A stretch of 64,000 bases of DNA, from assembly GCF_027912515.1 (NCBI RefSeq), contig NZ_CP115464.1, forward strand, positions 1,426,001-1,490,000, read 5' to 3'. Under the pieces are notes generated by a model. It ran no database searches, was not told the origin of the DNA, and was given only the letters and a program-made list of their open reading frames with translations. The translations under genes were made by a program, and so were the position numbers. This document shows, one piece after another, positions 1 to 8,185 of this stretch (the stretch's first letter is position 1; each line of letters opens with the position of its first letter). The DNA comes from Brevundimonas sp. NIBR10 (GTDB taxonomy: Bacteria > Pseudomonadota > Alphaproteobacteria > Caulobacterales > Caulobacteraceae).

Positions 1-141
1 GATCTCGATGGTCACGTCGGCGGCGTTGCCCTGGCGCGAGCGGCGGGCGAACACAGGCATGGACGGCACCGGCAGGACGGCGCCGTCGCGGCCGACGGGC
101 CTGCGCAGGTTTTCAATCGTCGTCTGAGTGTCGAAAGGCAT
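1..141 (-). CDS. N-terminal part of an unidentified gene behind a SAM riboswitch (probable methionine-related function)
   Basis: Only the first 47 codons are inside the window, starting at the ATG at 141 and running off the left edge. The N-terminus (MPFDTQTTIENLRRPVGRDG...) is not one I recognise, so no product is assigned. The upstream leader holds a SAM-I aptamer (220-333, same strand), and SAM-I controls methionine and SAM synthesis or uptake genes in the families where it is known. The divergent neighbour makes homoserine, so a homoserine acyltransferase or another methionine-branch enzyme is a reasonable guess. That guess is inference from context only. Confidence 0.6.
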   Translation of the reverse strand, partial: MPFDTQTTIENLRRPVGRDGAVLPVPSMPVFARRSRQGNAADVTIEI

Positions 142-192
142 CGTCGTTCCGCATCGTCCCGCCCAGCAAGGCTCCGGATGCGATGACAGATC

Positions 193-333
193 GTGGAGTG
201 TCGCCTCTTCGACGCTCCACCCATCTCTCGCGAGCCCGGTTTCCCGGACCCTCGCAGGAGTTGGCACCGTTCGGGTGGAACCCGATGGTTGCCCCGACGT
301 CAAAGGGCCTATCCCTCGGTCGGTCTTGATGAG
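193..333 (-). promoter_or_regulatory. SAM-I (S-box) riboswitch with downstream hairpin
   Basis: Read on the minus strand, the leader contains the S-box core in order. The P1 5' arm CTCATC (333-328) is followed by AAGA, then GAGGGATAGGCCC, a GACG...GGGGCAACC segment, GGTGCCAACTCCTGCGAGG, and the P1 3' arm GATGGG (225-220), which pairs with CTCATC with one G-U. Immediately after P1 lies an 11-bp hairpin (193-220, arms GTGGAGCGTCG and CGACACTCCAC, one mismatch) without a U-run. It may belong to an expression platform that sequesters translation signals of the gene starting at 141. Class assignment rests on the conserved core; the switching mechanism is inferred. Confidence 0.85.
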
Positions 334-341
334 TGCGACCA

Positions 342-370
342 CAGATGATGAAAAAGCCGCATTCCGTCAA
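342..370 (-). promoter_or_regulatory. Candidate promoter of the riboswitch transcript
   Basis: On the minus strand TTGACG (370-365) is followed after 17 bases by CATCTG (347-342). The transcript would start close to 335, just before the P1 arm of the aptamer at 333. The -35 matches well and the -10 is weak, so only the geometry supports the call. Confidence 0.35.
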
Positions 371-527
371 GGAGAAAAAGATCGCGACACGCCCAAACGG
401 GTGGGCAGGCTTGCGGCCCTATACTCGCCGAATTGCCAGTTTGCGCAAAAAACTTCCAATCCGGGCTTGACGGGGTCGTCCGACCTCGACACCCTGAGGC
501 TCAGGATTTTCGCAAGGATACGCCCCG

Positions 528-659
528 TTGTCGCGACTTGGCCGCATCGCCATCTCGATTAGCACCGCCGCCGGAATGGGCGTGCGGATGGGCATGACTG
601 CGCTCACCACCACCGGCGGTATGACCATCACCGGCCCCTCGCGGGCGGGAACAGGTTAG
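528..659 (+). CDS. Thr/Ile/Met-rich leader peptide of an attenuator (thrL-like)
   Basis: A 43-codon frame can start at TTG 528, with AAGGA at 514-518 nine bases upstream, or at in-frame ATGs at 576, 588 or 594; it stops at TAG 657. The centre reads MTALTTTGGMTIT, and the whole frame has eight Thr codons, four Ile codons (ATC 546, ATC 552, ATT 558, ATC 627) and four internal Met codons. This resembles the Thr/Ile-rich thrL leader of enteric thr operons. The next gene is aspartokinase/homoserine dehydrogenase, and an intrinsic terminator with a competing antiterminator lies between them. The role is inferred; the start codon is uncertain. Confidence 0.7.
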   Translation: MSRLGRIAISISTAAGMGVRMGMTALTTTGGMTITGPSRAGTG

Positions 660-720
660 CGCGCGTCGGACCCCGACCAGCCCAACCCGAACCCGCCCGG
701 ACCCCCGGAGCGGGTTTTTT
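642..720 (+). terminator. Attenuator: intrinsic terminator with competing antiterminator
   Basis: The terminator hairpin spans 690-716: AACCCGC (690-696) pairs with GCGGGTT (710-716) and CCGG (697-700) with CCGG (705-708), followed by a T-run to 720. Its 5' arm CCCGCCCG (692-699) is also perfectly complementary to CGGGCGGG (642-649) near the end of the leader peptide frame. A ribosome stalled on the Thr/Ile codons would leave 642-649 free to form the antiterminator. A ribosome reaching the stop at 657 would cover it and allow termination. The hairpin and complementarity are seen directly; the switching is inference from the classical attenuation model. Confidence 0.75.
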
Positions 721-769
721 CTTGCCCGATTTCACATTTCGCACCCTTTCCAGAATTCCAGAGAATCCG

Positions 770-2533
770 ATGTCCAGCTCATCTTCCGTCCTCGCTCCCG
801 CCCTCAAATCGGTATTCGCCCTCGTGGACAAACCGAAATCCGACGCCGCCGAAGTTGTGGTGCTGAAGTTCGGATCCTCGATCCTGCGGACCCAAGCGGA
901 TGCGCCGGCCGTGGCGTCGGAGGTCTATGGCCACGTGCGGGCCGGCCGGAAGGTCGTGGCGGTGGTCTCGGCCTTCGGCGGCCATACCGACCGGCTTCTG
1001 GCCGACGCCCGCGAACTGGGGCTGGATCACGAGAACGACCTTCTGCCCGGCTATGTCGCCCTGGGCGAAGAGAAGGCGGCGGCTCTGACGGCCATCGCCT
1101 GCGACCGGATCGGGCTGGATGCGGTGTCGCTGTCGGTCAAGGAACTGGGCATCGTGGCTGAGGGCGAGCTGGAGCACGCCCACCCCTGTGGCCTGCGCGG
1201 CGAAGCGCTGCACAAGGCGCTGGCCGAGCATCAGGTGGTGGTGGTGCCGGGCTTCGGTGCCCTGCGGCCCGACGGGCGGGTGGCCTTGCTGGGGCGGGGT
1301 GGATCGGACCTGACGGCGGTGTTCCTGGCAGCCGAGCTGGGTCTAGATCGGGTGCGGTTGGTCAAGGATGTCGACGGTCTGTACGACCGTGATCCGGCAA
1401 GCGCCTCGGGCAAGCCGCTGCGCTATCGCCGGGCGTCGTGGGACGATGCGCGGCGTCACGGCGGGGCCCTGGTCCAGCATGACGCGATCGACCTGGGACA
1501 GGAACGCGGCGTGGAGATCGAGGTGGCGGCGCTGGGCCGGGCCGATTCGACGGTGGTGGGCGAGCATTCGGCACCGCCCGGGCGCTCGATCCCCGATGCC
1601 CCGGTGCGGGTCGCGATCGCCGGTTGCGGCGTGGTCGGGGGCGGGCTGCTGGCGCGTCTGCTGCCCGACACCCGTTATCAGGTCGTCGGCGTGCTGGTGC
1701 GCGATCCGAAGAAGCTTAGGGACGTGGCTGCTCCGGCCGATCTGTTCACCGCGGATGCGCAAGGGCTGCTGGACCTCAAGCCCGACCTGCTGGTCGAAGC
1801 CCTGTCCGAGGGTGAGGCGGGGCATGCCCTGATCCGCGCCGCTCTGGAACGCGGCATCGACGTGGCCAGCGCCAACAAACAGGCGATCAGCCGCGACCCG
1901 GCGGGCTTGCAGGCCCTGGCCGAGAAACACGGCGCGCGCCTGGCCTATTCGGCCGCGGTCGGTGGCGGGGTGCCGATGATCGAGACACTGCGGGCGGCGC
2001 GGGCGGCCGGGCCGGTGGCGGGCTTCGAGGCGGTGCTCAACGGCACGGTCAACTTCATGCTGGATCGCATCGGGGCGGGGGCCGATTTCTCCGATGCCCT
2101 GGCCGACGCCCGGGTGGCGGGCTTTGCAGAGGAAGATCCGTCCTCGGACCTGGAGGGACGCGATGCGGCGGCAAAGGTTCGGCTTCTGGCCTTCGAGGCG
2201 TTCGGCGAGACGCCGGCGGACGGATCGATCACCTGCGACGTGCTGTCGGCCGCGTTCAAGCCGCGCGCCGAGGGCGGGCCGGTTCGCCAGATCGGTGCCT
2301 GTCGCCTGTCGGACGGCAAGCTGGAGGCCTCGGTCAAGCTGCTGAACGACCTGCCCGATCCGATGTTCGAGGACCTGCGCGGCGAGCGCAACGCGCTGCG
2401 GGTCCATGGCGAGGACGGCAGGGTGTGGCTCTGCAAGGGTCGCGGGGCCGGGCGCTGGCCGACGACGGAGAGCGTGCTGGCCGACGTCGCCGACATCATC
2501 CGCGCCAAACACGCCGAACTGGGATACCACTAG
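770..2533 (+). CDS. Bifunctional aspartokinase-like/homoserine dehydrogenase without ACT domains
   Basis: The predicted protein is 587 residues from ATG 770. Residues ~25-265 are an amino-acid-kinase domain: KFGSS in place of the usual KFGGTS, GRGGSD, and a KDVDGLYDRDP motif. Residues ~280-585 are homoserine dehydrogenase: Rossmann motif GCGVVGGG, SANK, AAVGGGVPMIETLR, LNGTVNFML, and a DLEGRDAAAK segment with the catalytic Asp and Lys. The ACT repeats that sit between the halves in enteric ThrA are absent. The dehydrogenase reduces aspartate semialdehyde to homoserine. Whether the N-terminal half still phosphorylates aspartate is unclear given the altered KFG motif. thrB follows after three bases, and expression is probably set by the upstream attenuator. 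Confidence 0.9.
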   Translation: MSSSSSVLAPALKSVFALVDKPKSDAAEVVVLKFGSSILRTQADAPAVASEVYGHVRAGRKVVAVVSAFGGHTDRLLADARELGLDHENDLLPGYVALGEEKAAALTAIACDRIGLDAVSLSVKELGIVAEGELEHAHPCGLRGEALHKALAEHQVVVVPGFGALRPDGRVALLGRGGSDLTAVFLAAELGLDRVRLVKDVDGLYDRDPASASGKPLRYRRASWDDARRHGGALVQHDAIDLGQERGVEIEVAALGRADSTVVGEHSAPPGRSIPDAPVRVAIAGCGVVGGGLLARLLPDTRYQVVGVLVRDPKKLRDVAAPADLFTADAQGLLDLKPDLLVEALSEGEAGHALIRAALERGIDVASANKQAISRDPAGLQALAEKHGARLAYSAAVGGGVPMIETLRAARAAGPVAGFEAVLNGTVNFMLDRIGAGADFSDALADARVAGFAEEDPSSDLEGRDAAAKVRLLAFEAFGETPADGSITCDVLSAAFKPRAEGGPVRQIGACRLSDGKLEASVKLLNDLPDPMFEDLRGERNALRVHGEDGRVWLCKGRGAGRWPTTESVLADVADIIRAKHAELGYH

Positions 2534-2536
2534 GCC

Positions 2537-3496
2537 ATGGCGGTCTTCACTCCGGTCTCGGACGATCAGGCGCGGGCCTTCGTGGCGGCCTATCCGGCCG
2601 TCGGCGAATTCCGGTCGCTGCACGCCATCGCGGAAGGGGTGGAGAACACCAATTTCCGTCTCGAGACCTCAGCCGGGCGGTTCGTGCTGACCCTGTTCGA
2701 GGGGCGGACGGATGCCGCGTCCCTGCCGTTCTGCCTGGGGTTCACCGACCATCTGGGACAGGCGGGATTCCCGGCGGCGCGGCCGCTGAGGGATCGCGAC
2801 GGCGAATGGATCGGGGTGCTGAACGGCCGGCCGGCGGCGATCGTCGAATGGCTGCCCGGCGCCTGGCTGAGGACGCCGTCGTCGGAGGATCAGGCGGCGG
2901 CCGGGGCGATGCTGGCCCGGCTGCATCTGGCTGGAGCGAGCTTTGAGGGGCGGCGGGTCAATCCGGTGGGCCGGGCCGCCTGGCGCGCCCTGGCGGATCG
3001 GTGCGCCAAGGGGCTGCAAGGAAGGCCCCGGGGCGAGGACCTGTCCATCCTGATCGGGGTCGAGGCGGCGCTGGCGCGGATCGGCGATCCGTTTACGGAC
3101 GATCTGCCCACCGGCGCGATCCACGCCGACTATTTTCCGGACAATGTGCTGTTCGAGGACGGTGCGGTGTCCGGGGTGATCGACTTCTATTTCGGCTGCA
3201 CCGGCCCCCTGGCCTATGATCTGGCCATCGCGCTCAGCGCCTGGGCGTTCGATGGCGAGGGCCGGCCGATCGCGGGCGCGGCGGAGGCCTTCCGGCGCGC
3301 ATATGAGACGGTGCGGCCCCTGACGCGGGCCGAGGCGCTGGCCCTGCCGGGGCTGGGCGAGGCGGCGGCGGTGCGGTTCACCCTGACCCGCCTGCACGAC
3401 CGCATCTTCCACGACCCGACCAAGCTGGTGACCCCCAAGGATCCGCAGGCCTTCTTCCGCCGTGTCGACTGGTGGCGGGTGGCCGAGGCGGCCTGA
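2537..3496 (+). CDS. thrB: Homoserine kinase, APH-fold type
   Basis: This 319-residue protein belongs to the aminoglycoside-phosphotransferase-like homoserine kinases typical of alphaproteobacteria rather than the GHMP-type ThrB of E. coli. The nucleotide/substrate lobe begins with EGVENTNFRLET. The catalytic loop GAIHADYFPDNVLF supplies the Asp and Asn, and VIDFYFGCTGPLAYDLA supplies the metal-binding Asp. It phosphorylates homoserine for threonine synthase. It starts three bases after the homoserine dehydrogenase stop and is surely cotranscribed with it, so it falls under the same attenuator. Confidence 0.93.
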   Translation: MAVFTPVSDDQARAFVAAYPAVGEFRSLHAIAEGVENTNFRLETSAGRFVLTLFEGRTDAASLPFCLGFTDHLGQAGFPAARPLRDRDGEWIGVLNGRPAAIVEWLPGAWLRTPSSEDQAAAGAMLARLHLAGASFEGRRVNPVGRAAWRALADRCAKGLQGRPRGEDLSILIGVEAALARIGDPFTDDLPTGAIHADYFPDNVLFEDGAVSGVIDFYFGCTGPLAYDLAIALSAWAFDGEGRPIAGAAEAFRRAYETVRPLTRAEALALPGLGEAAAVRFTLTRLHDRIFHDPTKLVTPKDPQAFFRRVDWWRVAEAA

Positions 3497-3551
3497 GTCC
3501 GGTCAGATACGGTCGGTTCCGCCTGCGCCGACCGGGGCGTAGGCTCCGGCC

Positions 3552-4139
3552 ATGATCCACACAGGCAGTTTCGCAAAGCTGAAGGCCGCGTTCGTGGCGC
3601 AGTTCGAGCCGGATGGGCAGGGCTTCCTGTATCGTCGCAACCGGACCGGCCCTGCCGTTCGGCTGAACGCCGAGGAACACGCCGACTTCGTCTCTGGCTT
3701 CGCGCGGTCGTTGAGGCTGGCGGGATGGGCGGTCTTCGGCACAACCGTCTTCGTCGGTCTGACGGCAGGGGTCTGGTCGGCCTGGGCGGGCACCGACGTC
3801 CGGCCTTGGGCACCGCTCGGGGTCGGCGTCCTGCTGCTGGCGTTCGCCCTGATCGTGCTGTGGCTCTGGAACGCCCCCGCGCGACAACTGGCCTACAGGG
3901 TGCCGACGGCACCCGGCCTGTCGCGCGATGAGCGCAGGCGGCAGGCCCTTGCGCGCATCAACTACGGCGTGCTGGCCATGGGTCTGTTGGCCGTACCCTT
4001 CATGCTGTGGAACGCCTCGCGCGCGTGGGACATCCTGCACGGCTGGGGCCGGCTGTGGATCGTGGCGGGCGTCGCCCTGTTCGTCCTGATTGCCGTCCAG
4101 GCTTTCCGGAAATGGTGGTACGAGCGGGCCGGACGCTAG
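3552..4139 (+). CDS. Predicted four-helix membrane protein, function unknown
   Basis: This 195-residue protein has a soluble N-terminal ~50 residues (MIHTGSFAKLKAAF...) and four hydrophobic segments at about residues 55-77, 82-105, 140-160 and 168-187. A positively charged loop (SRDERRRQALARI) lies between the second and third. No family motif is recognised. It lies on the same strand after thrB and ends four bases into thrC on the other strand, a tail-to-tail overlap. Confidence 0.75.
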   Translation: MIHTGSFAKLKAAFVAQFEPDGQGFLYRRNRTGPAVRLNAEEHADFVSGFARSLRLAGWAVFGTTVFVGLTAGVWSAWAGTDVRPWAPLGVGVLLLAFALIVLWLWNAPARQLAYRVPTAPGLSRDERRRQALARINYGVLAMGLLAVPFMLWNASRAWDILHGWGRLWIVAGVALFVLIAVQAFRKWWYERAGR

Positions 4140-5539
4140 GCGCGGAACCCCCGCACGGCGGCCAGCGCGGCCTCGGGCGTACCCTCGATGATGGTCAGGC
4201 GTTCGGGGCGGTCGCCCAACTCGCGGATGACGCGCGGCGGGTCGGGGTCGAAGCCGAGAACGGGGGCGACATCCTTGCCGAACTTGGCCGCGTGGGCGGT
4301 GGACAAGGCGACGATGGGGCCGGTGCCGCGAGTCTGGCTGCGGGCCGCGTGCAGGGCCACGGCGGTGTGGGGGCAGACGACCCGTCCGTAGGCGGAGTAG
4401 GCGTGGGCGATCTCTGTGCGGGTGGTCGCCTCATCGACCGAGACGGCCGAGACCTCGGCGCGCAGGGCGGACAGCAGGGCGGCCGAGAGGGTGACCGAAC
4501 CGTCGCGGGCGAAGGTTTCGAACACGGCGCGAGTAGTCCCCGCGTCGCGGCCGGAGGCTTCATAGACCAGCCGCTCGAAATTGGACGGGGCCTGGACGTC
4601 CATGGAGACCGACGCGGTCTCGACGGCGGCCTTGCGGGCATAGAGGCCGTCGTTGATGGCGCGGGCGAGGGCGTCGTTCTGGTTCACGGCGGCGACGAAG
4701 CCGGCGATCGGCAGACCCATCTTGCGCGCGGCGATCCCGGCGAATGCGTCGCCGAAATTGCCGGTGGGGACGACGAAGGTCGGTGCCCGTGTCTCGCCCT
4801 GCGCCGCCATCTGGGCGACGGCGGAGACGTAATAGGGGATCTGGCCTGCCAGACGGGCCCAGTTGATCGAGTTGACCGAGGAGAACCGGCCGCGCTCGCG
4901 CAGGGATTCCTCGGACAGCAGGCCCTTCACCAGCCGCTGGCAGTCGTCGAAATCGCCGTGGACGGCCAGGTTCAGGACGTTGTCGGCATCAACCGTGGTC
5001 ATCTGGCGGCGCTGAACGGGCGAGACCCGGTCCAGGGGATGCAGCACGATCAGGTCGATGCGGGCCTTGTTGGCAAAGGCGTTAACGGCGGCGGCGCCCG
5101 TATCGCCGCTGGTCGCCGTCACCAGGGTCAGCCGCTCGCCGGACGCCGCCAGGGCCTCGTCGGCCAGGGAGGCGGCCAGCTGCATGGCCAGGTCCTTGAA
5201 GGCGGCGGTCGGGCCATGGAACAGCTCCAGCAGCCACAGGTCGTCCTCGAGCTGGACCAGGGGGGTGACGTCAGGATGGTCGAACCCGGCGACCAGTTTG
5301 GCCAGCGCCCGGTCGAGTGCGCCGTCTGGCAGGGCGTTTCCGACATAGGGGGCCATGGCCGCCGACGCGATCGCCGCATAGGTCTGGCCCGGAGCCCAGG
5401 CGGACGGGTTCAGCGTCGGCCAGGCCGTGGGCATATAGAGGCCGCCGTCCGGCGCCATGCCGCGCAGCAGGGCCTCGGCGAAGTCGGTCGGGGTCGTGTC
5501 TCCGCGCGTGGAGACATAGGTGTCGGGGCTCTGCGTCAT
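4136..5539 (-). CDS. thrC: Threonine synthase
   Basis: This 467-residue PLP enzyme converts O-phosphohomoserine to threonine, the last step of the pathway begun by the gene pair at 770-3496. The N-terminus MTQSPDTYVSTRGDTTPTDF fits the proteobacterial ThrC domain. GPTAAFKDLAMQ carries the PLP-binding lysine (~residue 113), TATSGDTGAAA the phosphate cup, and VPTGNFGDAFAG a glycine-rich substrate loop. Length is normal. It faces thrB across the 195-residue membrane protein, so the three threonine genes are clustered but not in one operon, and thrC escapes the leader attenuator. Confidence 0.95.
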   Translation of the reverse strand: MTQSPDTYVSTRGDTTPTDFAEALLRGMAPDGGLYMPTAWPTLNPSAWAPGQTYAAIASAAMAPYVGNALPDGALDRALAKLVAGFDHPDVTPLVQLEDDLWLLELFHGPTAAFKDLAMQLAASLADEALAASGERLTLVTATSGDTGAAAVNAFANKARIDLIVLHPLDRVSPVQRRQMTTVDADNVLNLAVHGDFDDCQRLVKGLLSEESLRERGRFSSVNSINWARLAGQIPYYVSAVAQMAAQGETRAPTFVVPTGNFGDAFAGIAARKMGLPIAGFVAAVNQNDALARAINDGLYARKAAVETASVSMDVQAPSNFERLVYEASGRDAGTTRAVFETFARDGSVTLSAALLSALRAEVSAVSVDEATTRTEIAHAYSAYGRVVCPHTAVALHAARSQTRGTGPIVALSTAHAAKFGKDVAPVLGFDPDPPRVIRELGDRPERLTIIEGTPEAALAAVRGFRA

Positions 5540-5666
5540 GGGTGCGTTCCGTACCCAGTGGAAGCGGCGCCGTCACGCGAGAAAAGCCCGCTGCCGCTCG
5601 CAGTCGCGCTGGCCCGCGACGCTTTCGCCGGTGGCGCGCGGGGCGAATAGGGACCATCTGTGGACC

Positions 5667-6641
5667 ATGAATCGCAGGACGCTTCTGGTCAGGCTCGGGT
5701 TGATGGGCGCGGCGGTGGGCGGCGGATGGTGGCTGAAGGATCATGTGATCTGGCGCAGGCCGGACGTCGTGTTCGGGCCGGCTGACGAATGGCTGGCCTT
5801 CGATGCGCCGCGCACCCTGCTGCCGACGGTGGAGGCCACCGTTGGGGGACGGACGGTGCGGGCGCTGATCGATTCCGGGGCGCAGTTCTCGGTCATCGAC
5901 CGGGCCCTGTTCGCCGATCTGGGTTTGGCGCGGACCTTCGACATGCCGCTGCTGGCCTACGGCGTCGGGGGCGGGGCGCAGGTCGGCAAGGGGGTGACGC
6001 TGGATGTCGGACTGGGGGCGACACGCGTCGAGAACCTGAGGGCGGCGATCCTCGATCTGGGGCCGCTGGCGCGGGCGGACGGGCTGTCGACGCCGCTGAT
6101 CCTGGGTCAGGACCTGCTGTCGCAGGGCCTGCTGGACATCGATGTGGAAAGGCGGCGGATGCGGTTCGTGGCGCGGGAAACGCCGCTGCCTGCCGATGTC
6201 ATCGCCATCGAGGTGCGCAAGGTGGGCAAGGCCCTGGGGACCACGATCACGGTCGAAGGGGCGACGGTCGAGGCGATCGTCGACACGGGCGCCTCGGGCC
6301 TGCTGGCGCTGAGCCGCGAGTCGGCCCACGGCGCGGGTCTGCTGGATGGGCGGGATCAGGCGCGCGGGTCCAGCCTGGTGCTGGGCGGGGCCGTGGCCTC
6401 GACCCTGGTGGAGGCGCGGACGGTGACTTTCGGCGACCGGCTGTACGAGCGGGTTCAGACCGCGATCTATTCCGATGTAGCGGCCCCCGGATACCCCGCC
6501 GCCCTGATCGGGATGGAGGCGTTCGCAGGCCAGCGGATGATCGTGGACATGGGCGGCGGGCGGCTGCTGGCCTCGCGGGCGCTGGACCTGACCGTGGAGC
6601 GTCCGGTCAGGCGGCGTCGAGCGGCTCAGCCCGCGCGTTGA
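5667..6641 (+). CDS. Exported retropepsin-like aspartic protease family protein
   Basis: Starting at ATG 5667 the protein has 324 residues. The N-terminus MNRRTLLVRLGLMGAAVGGG has a twin-arginine-like charged start and a hydrophobic stretch, so it is probably exported or anchored. Two pepsin-type active-site motifs are visible, ALIDSGAQFSVID (~residue 70) and AIVDTGASGLLAL (~residue 205). It is therefore a two-domain single-chain retropepsin-like protein. The substrate is unknown. The 3' end overlaps the convergent HAD gene by 35 bp. Confidence 0.85.
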   Translation: MNRRTLLVRLGLMGAAVGGGWWLKDHVIWRRPDVVFGPADEWLAFDAPRTLLPTVEATVGGRTVRALIDSGAQFSVIDRALFADLGLARTFDMPLLAYGVGGGAQVGKGVTLDVGLGATRVENLRAAILDLGPLARADGLSTPLILGQDLLSQGLLDIDVERRRMRFVARETPLPADVIAIEVRKVGKALGTTITVEGATVEAIVDTGASGLLALSRESAHGAGLLDGRDQARGSSLVLGGAVASTLVEARTVTFGDRLYERVQTAIYSDVAAPGYPAALIGMEAFAGQRMIVDMGGGRLLASRALDLTVERPVRRRRAAQPAR

Positions 6642-7329
6642 TCCAGTCGGGCAGGTCCGCGATGGCGTCGAGCGCACCGTAGCGAGGGTGGTCCTCCGGC
6701 GCGTCGGCCAGTTCGTGGGCCCAGGTGACATGATAGGGGATGTGGACGGCAAAGGCCCCCGCCTCCAGCGCCGGCAGGACGTCAGACTTCATCGAATTGC
6801 CGGCCATGACGGCCTCGACCGCGCCCGTGCCGTGGCGGGCGAAGATGCGGTCATAGGTGCCGCGATCCTTTTCCGAGACGATCTCCACCGCCGCGAACAG
6901 GTCGCCGAGGCCGGACGCCGCTAGCTTGCGCTCCTGATCCAGCAGGTCGCCCTTGGTGATCAGGACCAGGCGGTAGCGTTCGGACAACCGCGCCAGGGCC
7001 TCGTCCACGCCGGGCAGGGTCTCGACCGGATGGGCCAGCATCTCTCTGCCCGCGGCCATGATCTCGCGGACCACGTGGGACGGGGCCTCGCCGTCGCACA
7101 ACTCCATGGCCGTCTCGATCATCGACAGGGTGAAGCCCTTCACGCCGTAGCCATAGAGCCGCAGGTTCCGCCGCTCGACCTCGGCCAGCCGGGCCTCCAT
7201 GACCTCGGCATCGGCGCGGTCACCCAGCAGGGCGATGAACCGCGCGTGGGTCAGACGAAAGATGGTCTCGTTGTGCCAGAGGGTATCATCGGCATCGAGA
7301 CCGACGGTGGTGATCGGGGCCTTGGTCAT
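6607..7329 (-). CDS. HAD-family hydrolase (phosphatase)
   Basis: This 240-residue protein has the haloacid dehalogenase motifs in order: GLDADDTLWHNETIF (motif I, DxD nucleophile), LVLITKGDLLDQ (motif II Thr and nearby Lys), and VMAGNSMKSDVLPALEAG (motifs III/IV). An inserted helical cap lies between residues 15 and 100. The start at ATG 7329 was chosen because upstream codons have no family similarity. It is likely a small-molecule phosphatase with unknown substrate. It is divergent from the SDR gene at 7407. Confidence 0.88.
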   Translation of the reverse strand: MTKAPITTVGLDADDTLWHNETIFRLTHARFIALLGDRADAEVMEARLAEVERRNLRLYGYGVKGFTLSMIETAMELCDGEAPSHVVREIMAAGREMLAHPVETLPGVDEALARLSERYRLVLITKGDLLDQERKLAASGLGDLFAAVEIVSEKDRGTYDRIFARHGTGAVEAVMAGNSMKSDVLPALEAGAFAVHIPYHVTWAHELADAPEDHPRYGALDAIADLPDWINARAEPLDAA

Positions 7330-7406
7330 GATCGGTGCTGTGACGTGCAGACGCACCCGACGCAAGACCGCTTGCGGCGCTGGCCTGACGGGAGCCCTGT
7401 GCGCCG

Positions 7407-8105
7407 ATGAGCGAAGACGCGGCACCATCGGCAATCATCATCGGGGCCTCGGGCGGGATCGGCCGGGCAGTCGCAGATGCGGCCGGGGCGTCCGGGCGGT
7501 TCGCTGTCGTCCACCGGCTTTCGCGCTCGGGGACCGGATTCGACCTGGAGGACGAGGCCTCGATCGCGACGGCGGCGGCCGAGGTAGCGAAGGGTCCGGC
7601 ACCGACCCTGGTGTTTGTTGCGACCGGCGTGCTGCATCACGGCGAGGCGCCCGAGCGGTCGTATCGGGCGATGACACCTGCGCATCTGTTGCGGGATTAT
7701 CGGGTGAACACCGTCGGGCCGGCGCTGGTGGCCAAGCATTTCCTGCCTCTGTTGCCGCGTGATCGGCGGGCGGTGTTCGCGGCCCTGTCGGCGCGGGTGG
7801 GGTCGATCGGGGACAACCGGCTGGGCGGCTGGCACAGCTACCGCGCGTCCAAGGCTGCGCTGAACATGATCCTGAAAAACCTGTCGATCGAGATCGCGCG
7901 GTCGCATCCGCAGGCCGTGGTGGCGGGCCTGCATCCCGGGACGGTGGCGACCGACCTCAGCGCCCCGTTCCAGAAAGGGGTGGCGGAGGGAAGGCTGTTC
8001 GACGCGACCTATTCGGCGGAGCGGCTGCTGTCGGTCCTGGACGGATTGATGCCCGCCGACAGCGGCGGGGTCTTCGCCTGGGACGGGGCGCGGGTGCCCG
8101 AGTAG
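7407..8105 (+). CDS. Short-chain dehydrogenase/reductase
   Basis: The 232-residue protein opens with a Rossmann motif, [16 protein letters not shown]. It has the SDR catalytic Ser region ([12 protein letters not shown]) and the YxxxK pair in [13 protein letters not shown]. It resembles the short C-factor-like SDRs that lack an insert. The nucleotide preference cannot be read with confidence and the substrate is unknown. carA follows 80 bases downstream on the same strand. Confidence 0.9.
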   Translation: MSEDAAPSAIIIGASGGIGRAVADAAGASGRFAVVHRLSRSGTGFDLEDEASIATAAAEVAKGPAPTLVFVATGVLHHGEAPERSYRAMTPAHLLRDYRVNTVGPALVAKHFLPLLPRDRRAVFAALSARVGSIGDNRLGGWHSYRASKAALNMILKNLSIEIARSHPQAVVAGLHPGTVATDLSAPFQKGVAEGRLFDATYSAERLLSVLDGLMPADSGGVFAWDGARVPE

Positions 8106-8185
8106 GGCGGGCGTTGACCCCAAGATCGGGGGTCTGTAGTCACGCCGCCGTTTGCGCGCCGGGATTCGGTGCTAAGGGACGCGCC

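Noticed and set aside
128..562. 144-codon plus-strand frame
   Set aside because: It runs antisense through the SAM riboswitch and has no protein-like features; the conserved RNA explains the sequence.
1343..2623. 426-codon minus-strand frame
   Set aside because: Complementary to the homoserine dehydrogenase gene; Arg/Gln/His-rich composition typical of high-GC antisense frames.
4007..5650. 547-codon plus-strand frame
   Set aside because: Antisense of thrC with Gly/Gln/Arg-rich, motif-free sequence.
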